Source: Candidatus Neomicrothrix sp. UBA6944
GTDB lineage: Bacteria; Actinomycetota; Acidimicrobiia; Acidimicrobiales; Poriferisodalaceae
Assembly: GCA_002448715.1 (NCBI GenBank)
Contig: DJZU01000095.1
Coordinates: 36,761 to 100,760, forward strand
Reading direction: 5' to 3'
Length of the DNA: 64,000 nucleotides
Shown in pieces: positions 8,817-16,364 of the stretch. The position numbers and the translations under genes were made by a program. Position 1 is the first letter of the stretch; each line of letters opens with the position of its first letter. The notes beneath the pieces were generated by a model that did not search any database, was not told where the DNA came from, and saw only the letters and a list, made by a program, of their open reading frames with translations.

Positions 8817-9278
8817 ATGACTGTTCACGACATGCACCTAGAGATCTCAACAAACATCAAGGCTTCGCCACACGACGTCTATTCGCTAGTCAGCGACTTA
8901 GCTCGAATGGGTGAGTGGAGCACGGAAAATATCGGTGGCGAATGGGTGAGTGGGAACCCCGGCCAGGTAGGTTCACGTTTTTTGGGGAACAACCGAATCA
9001 AAACTTTCGAGTGGTCAGTGCCCGTTGAGATTACGATAGCCAATCCTGGGGAGTGTTTTGAGTTCGTCGCCGCACCCGATGATGGGCCCTTTGTTCGCTG
9101 GACCTTTCGTATGGCCGAAGTACAGTCAGGTACCGAGCTAACCGAGATCTGGGACGTAATGGCGTTGCCGCCTTCGCTAGCAAAGTTCGACGCGGAAGGT
9201 CTAGCGGCCCGCAAGGTTGCAGTTCAAGGAACGATTGAAGCAACCCTCGAAGGAATAAGGGTAAGCGCAGAGCAATGA
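8817..9278 (+). CDS. SRPBCC (START/Bet v1-like) ligand-binding protein
   Basis: 153 residues. The opening MHLEISTNIKASPHDVYSLV with SDLARMGEWS, and the later FEFVAAPDDGPFVRWTF, follow the polyketide cyclase/dehydrase-type SRPBCC fold, a hydrophobic-cavity binder. No catalytic residue can be assigned. The following acyl-CoA dehydrogenase overlaps its stop by four bases, so it probably handles a hydrophobic intermediate or serves as an accessory protein in the same pathway. Confidence 0.8.
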   Translation: MTVHDMHLEISTNIKASPHDVYSLVSDLARMGEWSTENIGGEWVSGNPGQVGSRFLGNNRIKTFEWSVPVEITIANPGECFEFVAAPDDGPFVRWTFRMAEVQSGTELTEIWDVMALPPSLAKFDAEGLAARKVAVQGTIEATLEGIRVSAEQ

Positions 9279-10534
9279 CCGGCAAAGGCGCTAGCGCGGT
9301 AGCCGAAGCCCAAGACTGGCTTCAAACTCACCCCCCGCAGGGCAACAGAAAGGCCTGGCTTGAATCGCTTGTAGATTCTGGCTGGGCAGCACCAAGCTGG
9401 CCCGCCGAATGGTACGGGAGGGGCTTATCAGCAGAAGATGCCCGGTCTACAGACGCCGTGTTTCGCGCCGCGGAATTCAACAACGAGTCCCCCGAGGAGA
9501 GCAGCTCAGCCGATTCCGTTTTGGGTCGGGGCCTCCAAGGATGGGGCCAAGACGTAGTGAACTTATGGGCCGCGACCATCGCGTCTCACGCGAGCGATGA
9601 ACTCAAATCAGAGGTTCTCCGGGGGCTCATGCTCGGGGAGATATCGATGTGTCTCTTGTACAGCGAGCCTGGAGCAGGGTCCGACCTCGCAAGCGTAAGG
9701 ACTAGTGCTGTACGCGACGGTGATGAGTGGATTATCAACGGTCAGAAGGTCTGGACGTCGGGCGGGCGCCACGCGGACTACGCATTTCTCATAGCTCGAA
9801 CAGACCTCGATCAACCCAAACATCGTGGCTTGTCGTTTTTTCTTATCCCCATGAAGCAGGAGGGCGTCGAAGTCCGCCCTCTTCGCCAGGCAACCGGCGA
9901 CTCCCGATTCAATGAAGTATTCCTTACTGATGCACGGGTATCAAAGGCAAATATGCTTGGCGAACTTAACGCGGGTTGGTGGGTTTTGACGTCGGCCTTG
10001 GCTTACGAACGATCCGCGATGGGTGCAACCCAAGAGCGAACTTCCTCGCAAGCCCAGGACCAAAATCGATCGGCTGCGAGCGAGGCCCCTGCACCTGTAC
10101 CCGACCTATCGTTACAAGCCCTTGCTCAAGAACGTGGCAAGAACACAGACCAGCGCCTTCGACAGAACCTCATGATCCTCCACTCGTGGCGAGTGCTCAA
10201 TGAGTGGAACAACCGTCGCGCCAAGGCTGCGATAGAACAAGGAACGATGACGCCTGTCGTGTCCCTCGGGAAGCTGGCTATGTCACGGATGCTGCACTAT
10301 GCCGGACGCCTTCAGGCTGAAATCCTCGGGCCGGAAGCCACTCTCGGTGCGTCAGCATCCCCTGCCGCTGGTGATGCTACGTATTCAATGTTGAACGCCT
10401 ACTTCACATCCATAGGCGGGGGCACAGACCAGATACAACGCAATATCATTGGTGAAAGAATCCTGGGGCTCCCCAAGGAGCCCGAAGTCGATAAGGCTCT
10501 CTCATTTCGAGAGGTGATTAACGGACAGCGCTAG
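9275..10534 (+). CDS. acyl-CoA dehydrogenase family protein
   Basis: 419 residues. Flavin-site motifs SEPGAGSDLAS, WIINGQKVWTSG and the C-terminal GGGTDQIQRNIIGERILGLPKEP are diagnostic. The middle carries an Ala/Gln/Ser-rich stretch (about 250-280), which most relatives lack. The ATG overlaps the SRPBCC stop. A paralogue with the same ending lies at 16365, so the two may form an alpha2beta2 enzyme like the steroid side-chain dehydrogenases ChsE1/ChsE2 (inference). The reaction would be FAD-dependent alpha,beta-dehydrogenation of an acyl-CoA. Confidence 0.88.
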   Translation: MTGKGASAVAEAQDWLQTHPPQGNRKAWLESLVDSGWAAPSWPAEWYGRGLSAEDARSTDAVFRAAEFNNESPEESSSADSVLGRGLQGWGQDVVNLWAATIASHASDELKSEVLRGLMLGEISMCLLYSEPGAGSDLASVRTSAVRDGDEWIINGQKVWTSGGRHADYAFLIARTDLDQPKHRGLSFFLIPMKQEGVEVRPLRQATGDSRFNEVFLTDARVSKANMLGELNAGWWVLTSALAYERSAMGATQERTSSQAQDQNRSAASEAPAPVPDLSLQALAQERGKNTDQRLRQNLMILHSWRVLNEWNNRRAKAAIEQGTMTPVVSLGKLAMSRMLHYAGRLQAEILGPEATLGASASPAAGDATYSMLNAYFTSIGGGTDQIQRNIIGERILGLPKEPEVDKALSFREVINGQR

Positions 10535-10587
10535 GACCGGATTGGAGAACTTTTCTGATTCAACTCCCTGGCTTGCCTTGAGTCCGA

Positions 10588-10593
10588 TACGGT
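10588..10593 (+). promoter_or_regulatory. leaderless-type -10 (TACGGT) for the alpha/beta hydrolase gene
   Basis: TACGGT is followed by seven bases and the GTG start, in the 66-base gap inside the catabolic block. This suggests a separate transcript for the hydrolase-thiolase-DUF35-PHP group. Confidence 0.45.
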
Positions 10594-10600
10594 TCGCTAC

Positions 10601-11416
10601 GTGCCCGACAAGTATTTCGAAATCGGCGATACAGCGATATTGGTGCATCACCGGGGAGTCACGACACTTCCCGGATGCCCTCCACTGCTAACCGACGGAC
10701 AGGCCGTGCTGTTCCTCCACGATGCCGGTGCCAATGGGAACTCGTTCAGCGTAGTGATGGACCACTTGGAAGGGTCCCATTCTCCCATAAGCCTAGACTT
10801 TCCGGGACACGGTCGAAGCGGCTCCCTTGACAGTCTGACCTCGATATCTGCCTTCGCCGAATACGCTGAAAGCCTCATACTCAGCTGGGACGCGGGCGCT
10901 TTGTTGGTCGTGGGTGAAGGGCTCGGCGCAGCGGTCGGTCTGGAACTTTCTCGGCGCTCGCACCTCGACATATCGGGCCTCATATGCGTTGGCGCGGTGG
11001 GGGTGGCGGTGAAACTGGGCGATGAAATCGCCGAACTCGAATCGATCACTGCGGGGAAGGCGCGTCGTAATTTCGATACCAGCGGCTACGGCCCAGAGCC
11101 AGATGAATCAGTTCTCAAAGAGGCATTCTCCCAGTGGGTAAAGACCGATCCACGCGCGACTCTTGGAGCCCGTAAAGCACAGCACAAGTGGAACGAAAGC
11201 ATTGACCTCGAGGGAGTTTCTACGCCAACGGTTGTCGTGATCGGAGAACACGCTAGTAGCACGTCACGTGAAGCAAGCCTGCAGCTTGCCCAATCGCTTC
11301 CAAATGCGACCGTGGAAACTCTTGCCGCTGCAGGCAATCATGGGCCCATAGAGCAACCGAAGGCGTTCGCTTCTTTAATTAACCGAACCGTGGAGGAGGT
11401 GGGGCACTCATCATGA
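10601..11416 (+). CDS. alpha/beta hydrolase
   Basis: 271 residues. LFLHDAGANGNSF (oxyanion HG-like region), LDFPGHGRSG, a GEGLGAAVGLEL nucleophile elbow and a late GNHGPIEQP histidine follow the alpha/beta hydrolase fold. The elbow reads G-E-G-L-G, so the nucleophile position of the usual GxSxG holds Gly in place of Ser, which makes classical esterase activity doubtful. The stop overlaps the ATG of the thiolase-like gene by four bases. Start is GTG. Confidence 0.78.
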   Translation: MPDKYFEIGDTAILVHHRGVTTLPGCPPLLTDGQAVLFLHDAGANGNSFSVVMDHLEGSHSPISLDFPGHGRSGSLDSLTSISAFAEYAESLILSWDAGALLVVGEGLGAAVGLELSRRSHLDISGLICVGAVGVAVKLGDEIAELESITAGKARRNFDTSGYGPEPDESVLKEAFSQWVKTDPRATLGARKAQHKWNESIDLEGVSTPTVVVIGEHASSTSREASLQLAQSLPNATVETLAAAGNHGPIEQPKAFASLINRTVEEVGHSS

Positions 11417-12585
11417 GCGAAATCCCATTTCCGGAAACGGCGGCGATCGCTGGCGTCTACGAACACCCCAGTCGCTTCTCACCCAACAAAACCGAGTTCC
11501 AGATCATGGCGGAATGCGCCAAGGGCGCCCTTGAGGACGCAGGTGTGACACGCTCGGAGGTCGACGGACTATTTGGCGCCTCTATGTCTATGGGTCTTAT
11601 GGGAATTGTCGACTTGGCCGAATATCTTGATCTACGCCCAGACTATTTGGATGGCACCAATATTGGGGGCTCGTCCTTTGTCGCCCACGTAACCCATGCC
11701 GCAGCAGCAATTCACGCTGGCCTCTGCAATGTCGCCTTAGTTCTTTATGGCTCAACAGCTGCATCAAATGCAATGGCGATCGGCACAGGCGGGTCTGGCG
11801 GTTCGCGTAATCCCGACACTGCATTCTCCAGTCCGTACGGCATGACGACTGTCGGCAGTTATGCCATGTACGCAAATCTGCATATGAGCACCTATGGAAC
11901 AACTAGCGAACAACTTGCTGAAATTGCCATAACAATGAGGAGGCACGCTGGTCTGAATCCACACGCCAAAATGCGCTCCCCAATCACTGTCGACGATGTT
12001 TTGGGAAGTCGCATGATCTCCCGACCACTGCATCTGCTGGACTGTTGCATCATCAGCGACGGCGGCGGCGCTGTGGTTGTTACGTCTCTGGAACGGGCTA
12101 AAGATCTTCCAAAACCTCCGGTTCGTATTCTTGGGTGTGGCGAAGCGGCGCAACATCAAGGAGTGGGCCGGACCGACCTCCTGACCATCGCGGCCAAACA
12201 GTCCGGTGATACAGCGTTCAATATGGCAGGGGTTGAACGTTCCGACATCGACCTGGCAATGATCTACGACTCATTCACCATCACAGTTCTCGCCACCCTG
12301 GAAAACCTCGGGTTTTGTGAGCGGGGCGCGGGAGGGGACTTCGTCTCAGGGGGAGGAATCAGCCTTGACGGCGTACTCCCCGTGAACCCAGATGGTGGTG
12401 GCCTTTCCTCCAACCATCCTGGGATGCGCGGTATTTTCTTAGTTATTGAAGCTGTTAAACAACTCCGTCAAGAATGTGGCGATCGTCAGGTAAAAAGTCC
12501 GGAACTAGCGCTCGCTCACGGTACAGGCGGCACTATTGGCGACAAGCACAGCGGTGCGACCTTGATCCTCGGAGTCGGTAAATGA
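11413..12585 (+). CDS. thiolase-fold protein lacking the catalytic cysteines (SCP-x/Ltp2-like, possible aldolase)
   Basis: 390 residues with a thiolase fold: N-terminal TNIGGSSFVAHV, middle MIYDSFTI and C-terminal GGGLSSNHPGMRG and HGTGGTIGDKHSG. In real thiolases the first motif carries a Cys (NxxCxSG), which is Gly here; the C-terminal Cys is also absent, while the His of NHP is kept. The same pattern is known in Ltp2, the steroid side-chain retro-aldolase that works with a DUF35 partner. A DUF35 gene follows with a four-base overlap, so an aldolase role in side-chain cleavage is my preferred reading. Non-enzymatic acyl binding is the alternative. Confidence 0.82.
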   Translation: MSEIPFPETAAIAGVYEHPSRFSPNKTEFQIMAECAKGALEDAGVTRSEVDGLFGASMSMGLMGIVDLAEYLDLRPDYLDGTNIGGSSFVAHVTHAAAAIHAGLCNVALVLYGSTAASNAMAIGTGGSGGSRNPDTAFSSPYGMTTVGSYAMYANLHMSTYGTTSEQLAEIAITMRRHAGLNPHAKMRSPITVDDVLGSRMISRPLHLLDCCIISDGGGAVVVTSLERAKDLPKPPVRILGCGEAAQHQGVGRTDLLTIAAKQSGDTAFNMAGVERSDIDLAMIYDSFTITVLATLENLGFCERGAGGDFVSGGGISLDGVLPVNPDGGGLSSNHPGMRGIFLVIEAVKQLRQECGDRQVKSPELALAHGTGGTIGDKHSGATLILGVGK

Positions 12586-13004
12586 ACGAGATAAAGCATC
12601 CACTGCCCTACGCGAGTTGGGAAACACGCGGCTATTGGGAGGGCGCTGGGCGCGGCGAACTTGTTCTTCAGCGGTGCCTGCAGTGTGGCCTTGTTCAACA
12701 CCGACCCCGCGGCATCTGTGTGCACTGCCTAGAAAGCGGCGGTTTGGAGCACTTTGTTGCTAGCGGCAACGGCGAGGTATACACCTTCACCGTGACCGAA
12801 CAAAACCAAGCTCGGGGTTTTGCGGAAGCATGCCCATACGTGATGGCCTACGTCACTCTTGACGAGGGGCCCCGAATTTTGACAGTAATTACAGACTGCG
12901 CAGCAGACGATGTCGCTGTCGGAATCAGAGTCAAAGCTCACTTCGTTGACCAAGAACGCGATGACGGCGAACCGTTCGCTGTACCGGTATTTCGTCTCGA
13001 TTGA
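12582..13004 (+). CDS. DUF35 zinc-ribbon/OB-fold protein
   Basis: 140 residues. Four cysteines in CLQCGLVQHRPRGICVHC (about 28-45) form the rubredoxin-like zinc ribbon, followed by an OB-fold with VYTFTVTEQNQARGF. DUF35 proteins bind acyl-CoA and form complexes with thiolase-like enzymes, and in steroid catabolism with the Ltp2 aldolase. The translational overlap with the thiolase-like gene supports such a complex. In Mycobacterium the DUF35 is fused to a MaoC domain (ChsH2). Here it is separate. Confidence 0.88.
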   Translation: MNEIKHPLPYASWETRGYWEGAGRGELVLQRCLQCGLVQHRPRGICVHCLESGGLEHFVASGNGEVYTFTVTEQNQARGFAEACPYVMAYVTLDEGPRILTVITDCAADDVAVGIRVKAHFVDQERDDGEPFAVPVFRLD

Positions 13005-13014
13005 CCTAAACAAG

Positions 13015-13659
13015 ATGCGTCTAGATCTACACACCCACTCAATAAAGTCTGATGACGGACGAGCAAAAGTTGAAAATTACTGCAAGTGGATTCAAAAGAA
13101 GCAGCTAGCTCTTGACGGATTCGTACTTACAGAGCACAGGCAATTTGATGCCGACTCTGACTATCGCCACTTGGAAGACGAGTATGGCCTTGTCATTATG
13201 AAAGCTAGTGAAGTAGAAACTGACTTTGGACACGTGCTCGTCTTCGGAGTTAACGACGACCTGTTAGCCGCAATGGATTTCACTGACATTCGGTTACCCA
13301 TTGAGACGGTCCTTGATGAGAGTCGCAAGGCCGGCGCATTTGCAGCACCCTGTCACCCCGGCCGTAAACGAGTTGGCTTATTTGCTCACTACGAAGATCG
13401 CGGGATCGTAGAAGGTGTTGACACCGTTGAGGTTCTCAACGGAGGGTCAATACCAGGTGAGGACGAACTATCAATAGAAATGGCGGAACGCCTCGGTTAT
13501 CGGGGATTTGGAGGGAGTGATAGTCACGTGGTGAGCCGCATTGGATTCTGCGCCACCGATTTCCCAAACCAACAAATTACCGATATGGGAACCCTGGTCG
13601 ATGCTCTATACGGTGGTAACTTCAGCGCCATTTCGATGCGCCCTAGGAGCGGCGATTAG
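13015..13659 (+). CDS. PHP-domain phosphoesterase
   Basis: 214 residues from the ATG that begins MRLDLHTHSIKSDDG. The PHP motifs are clear: HTHS with the following SDDG, TEHRQFD, the PCHPGR His and GGSDSHV near the end. Such proteins are metal-dependent phosphoesterases, or histidinol-phosphatase-like. No polymerase domain is attached. It closes the plus-strand unit 10 bases after DUF35. A longer frame upstream overlaps DUF35 and lacks homology features. Substrate unknown. Confidence 0.82.
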   Translation: MRLDLHTHSIKSDDGRAKVENYCKWIQKKQLALDGFVLTEHRQFDADSDYRHLEDEYGLVIMKASEVETDFGHVLVFGVNDDLLAAMDFTDIRLPIETVLDESRKAGAFAAPCHPGRKRVGLFAHYEDRGIVEGVDTVEVLNGGSIPGEDELSIEMAERLGYRGFGGSDSHVVSRIGFCATDFPNQQITDMGTLVDALYGGNFSAISMRPRSGD

Positions 13660-14729
13660 GCGACATGAGCCACCGTCCGCCTCACGAGGTCAGACAACCG
13701 CAGTTCGGCTACCCCACTCAAGCTGGTCTGCACGCGACCACCCCAAGGCCCCGTCCACTCCTCCGGTACTTCTCTACCTGTCAGGCCCCAAAGTCCGCCC
13801 ACCGTTGCGCCGTTACAGTCGGTGTCCCAACCGGCAGAGACAGTGTCCCCTATGGCGATACTGAAATTCTCAGCCCCTCGAGCCAAGCCCCACGCGACCA
13901 GAGCCAGGTTGTTTACCGTATGCACTGGTGACAATCCCTCGTAAGCGGCGTGGATGCGAGTCGCATTTGGACTTGATGCTTCCGCGAGGCCAAGGGCTAT
14001 GGCTTGCGAACACTCAGACCCGGCTGGGAGAAAGTCGGCCGCGCTCTCAAGCGCCTCCTTAATCTCCATGCCGCCGCCTATCAAGGCTCCAACAACTGCT
14101 ATCGCGACCGCACCATAAACACCTTCTCCTCGGTGACTCAAAGATGCATCTCGTTCGGCCATGTTCGCAGCGCGCTCTGGGTCCCCTGGGTTCACCCACC
14201 CGTAAAGATCTGTACGGATTTGGGCTCCAATCCAATCGTTGAAGGGATTGTCGCTGCACTCCCCCAGCTCCATTTTAGGCTCGGCACCATATGGAAAACG
14301 CATACCAGCGAACGCTAGAAGCTTTGCGTAAGCCTCACGTTCAGCTGTAAAGACCATCGCCCCTGGCAAATAACGAAGCCAGATCCGCCCAACATCCGCG
14401 GTGGTGAAGTCAGGACCGTATTCTTCGAGGAGAAGAAGTGAAATCACCGTGTAGTTGATGTCATCGTCCGGTATGGCCGCCGACATCATGTCTCGACATG
14501 CAGCGGGGTGTTCTACGTGGTCATCGACGTCAGGCGCAAACGGTATGTACTCTCGCACCGGCCAAGCCTTGACCCGATCGAGGTAATTCTCGAGGTTCGC
14601 TGGACCCTTTCGCATCGACATCTGTTCGATTGGCTTGCCCAGCATGCAGCCAGTAACCCTGCCGGCCCAGGCCTGTGCGATACGTTGCTCATGATCGTTG
14701 ACTAGTGGGACACCCATGGGGTTAATCAT
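13656..14729 (-). CDS. ADP-ribosylglycohydrolase-family protein
   Basis: 357 residues from the ATG beginning MINPMGVPLV; a farther in-frame extension crosses the divergent gene and looks non-coding. RVTGCMLGKPIEQ, DVDDHVEH, DDINYT and AGWDTDCNGATVGGLWG are the magnesium-binding segments of the ADP-ribosyl-(dinitrogen reductase) hydrolase family. It removes ADP-ribose from proteins, small molecules or nucleic acids. It is the only reverse gene in the catabolic block, and its stop overlaps the PHP gene end by four bases. No partner ADP-ribosyltransferase is seen. Confidence 0.82.
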   Translation of the reverse strand: MINPMGVPLVNDHEQRIAQAWAGRVTGCMLGKPIEQMSMRKGPANLENYLDRVKAWPVREYIPFAPDVDDHVEHPAACRDMMSAAIPDDDINYTVISLLLLEEYGPDFTTADVGRIWLRYLPGAMVFTAEREAYAKLLAFAGMRFPYGAEPKMELGECSDNPFNDWIGAQIRTDLYGWVNPGDPERAANMAERDASLSHRGEGVYGAVAIAVVGALIGGGMEIKEALESAADFLPAGSECSQAIALGLAEASSPNATRIHAAYEGLSPVHTVNNLALVAWGLARGAENFSIAIGDTVSAGWDTDCNGATVGGLWGLTGREVPEEWTGPWGGRVQTSLSGVAELRLSDLVRRTVAHVA

Positions 14730-14779
14730 TACCTGATTCAACGAAATTTGTCGTTGAGTGTTACCTTTCGGCTGGGTAC

Positions 14780-15271
14780 ATGCCCTACGGACCTGAAGCG
14801 GAGATGACTCAACCGATGGATGACGAGAACTCGAAAGCCGACCTAGCAACAGTGCGCGAACAATGGGTTGGTATCGAATTTGACTGGACAACATTTGAGA
14901 TGTCGGCACCGAGCATGGTGGCTTGGGCTGAAGCGTGCGGAGAGACGGATCCACGTTTCACTGATCCAAATCATCACGATTTTCAAGCGCACCCGGGATT
15001 TACAACCCATTGCATGTCGGGGAGGGTGTTTCCCAAGGAGTTCCCTCAAATTGGAGGCGGATTCGGTATTGACGGTGGCAAACGTGTAGAGGTCCATGCC
15101 CCGATTCGTTCGGGTGAAACGTTAACGGCGACCACCACCATCGCCGATATCTTCGAGAAGACTGGCCGAAGCGGAACGATGATCTTCATAGTGCAGCGGA
15201 TGGAGTTTCGTAATGAGGCCGACGATCTAGTCTCCACAGTTGACTGGAAAATGATCAAAAAGGCTGAATGA
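14780..15271 (+). CDS. MaoC-type hotdog protein (FAS1-like dehydratase N-terminal type)
   Basis: 163 residues from the first ATG; an internal ATG at 14804 is an alternative, and neither has a clear ribosome site. FEMSAPSMVAWAEACGETDPRF and the later APIRSGETLTATTTIADI belong to the MaoC dehydratase N-terminal family. The canonical GDxNPxHxD dyad is degenerate here (GETDPRFTD), with Phe at the His position. The second MaoC gene overlaps by four bases, so a heterodimer of the ChsH1/ChsH2 type is likely. It would hydrate an enoyl-CoA. Confidence 0.8.
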   Translation: MPYGPEAEMTQPMDDENSKADLATVREQWVGIEFDWTTFEMSAPSMVAWAEACGETDPRFTDPNHHDFQAHPGFTTHCMSGRVFPKEFPQIGGGFGIDGGKRVEVHAPIRSGETLTATTTIADIFEKTGRSGTMIFIVQRMEFRNEADDLVSTVDWKMIKKAE

Positions 15272-15690
15272 GTGTGACGCAGATAGCGAAATTTGAAGAC
15301 CTAGAAATCGGAGACGACCTGCCTGAAGAGTCGCCGGACGTTTCTATGCCAAAGGTCATGGCGTTTTGTCAGGCCGCGAAACACGTCTTTGAGCGCTTCG
15401 TTGACCATGAAGCTGCTCGAAAAGAAGGATTTCCCGCAGCGATCGTTCCTGGGATTATGAGTCAGGGTTTCCTGGCGTCGATGATTCACCGCTGGGCACC
15501 AGGATGCAAGATTTTGGAAATCGACACCGTCTTTCGAGGTTCACTTCTCGTCGATTCCAAGATCACTATGACCGGAGCAGTTACAGACACCGATGAGGAA
15601 GCACTAATAGTAGAACTCGATCTGGCAATCATCGCCGAAGACGGACGCACCGGGGTAATCGGCACAGCACGAGTGCAATTCGAACGATAA
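15268..15690 (+). CDS. MaoC-family hotdog protein, second subunit
   Basis: 140 residues, one hotdog fold. The hydratase region reads HVFERFVDHEAARKEGF and then IVPGIMSQGFLAS; the usual HxD catalytic pair is FVD, so the histidine is missing. Together with the preceding gene it probably forms a two-subunit enoyl-CoA hydratase. If so, the active residues are unusual, or the pair serves in binding only. The nitroreductase follows after 19 bases. Confidence 0.8.
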   Translation: MSVTQIAKFEDLEIGDDLPEESPDVSMPKVMAFCQAAKHVFERFVDHEAARKEGFPAAIVPGIMSQGFLASMIHRWAPGCKILEIDTVFRGSLLVDSKITMTGAVTDTDEEALIVELDLAIIAEDGRTGVIGTARVQFER

Positions 15691-15709
15691 GAGAGGAAGA
15701 GTTAGAGCA

Positions 15710-16363
15710 ATGGCCCTCGATTTAAGCGCTGAGGAGGTATTGACCACAACCCGTTCGGTGAGGCGACGTCTCAATTTAGAGAAAGAAGTCAGCCAAGAGG
15801 TGCTCAAGGACTGCTTGGATATCGCTCTCCAAGCTCCAACTGGTTCCTTAAGGCAAGACTGGCATTTCGTGGTTTCCACCGACAGAGAGCAATGTCGGGA
15901 GGTAGGCACTATTTATAAAGAAGTCTGGACGGCCATGGTTACGGAGGAGTATCTCGATGCCTCTGCTTCGAAGCAAGGAGAGGAGGGTGATCGAGCATCG
16001 TGGCTCAACATGATGGGCTCAGCTCGTCACCTAGCGGAGACCTTTCCCGACGTGCCAGCGATATTCGTTCCGTGTATTACCGGCAGACTTGAAGGAACCG
16101 ATGCCATGACGCAGGCCGTTAAGTGGGGTTCAGTGATCCAGGCAGCATGGAGTTTTATGCTTGCCGCCCGAAACCGTGGGCTCGGGACTTGCTGGACGAC
16201 CGTGCATCTTCAACGAGAGAAGGAAGTAGCCGACATTCTCGGAATTCCCTTTGCGAGTATCCAACAAGTTGCTCTGAGCCCAGTTGCCTACACATTAGGA
16301 ACGGACTTCAAGGCCGGTCGGAGAAAGCCTTCCGCAGATTTCGTCCACTTCAACGGTTGGTGA
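15710..16363 (+). CDS. nitroreductase-family FMN oxidoreductase
   Basis: 217 residues. The N-terminal TTRSVRRRLN, APTGSLRQDWHFVV and C-terminal GLGTCWTTV with GIP segments are the FMN-binding signature of the nitroreductase family. Members reduce nitro groups, quinones or enones with NAD(P)H. It lies between the MaoC pair and an acyl-CoA dehydrogenase with one base of spacing to the latter, so it probably acts on an intermediate of the same pathway. GAGAGGAAGAG upstream gives a ribosome site. Confidence 0.87.
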   Translation: MALDLSAEEVLTTTRSVRRRLNLEKEVSQEVLKDCLDIALQAPTGSLRQDWHFVVSTDREQCREVGTIYKEVWTAMVTEEYLDASASKQGEEGDRASWLNMMGSARHLAETFPDVPAIFVPCITGRLEGTDAMTQAVKWGSVIQAAWSFMLAARNRGLGTCWTTVHLQREKEVADILGIPFASIQQVALSPVAYTLGTDFKAGRRKPSADFVHFNGW

Positions 16364-16364
16364 G

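Noticed and set aside
12910..13014. Upstream extension of the PHP protein
   Set aside because: It lies inside DUF35 and adds a Ser/Glu/Lys-rich segment before the natural MRLDLHTHS start.
14730..14954. N-terminal extension of the ADP-ribosylglycohydrolase
   Set aside because: The added ~75 residues have no domain features and overlap the divergent MaoC gene; the ATG at 14729 gives a normal family length.
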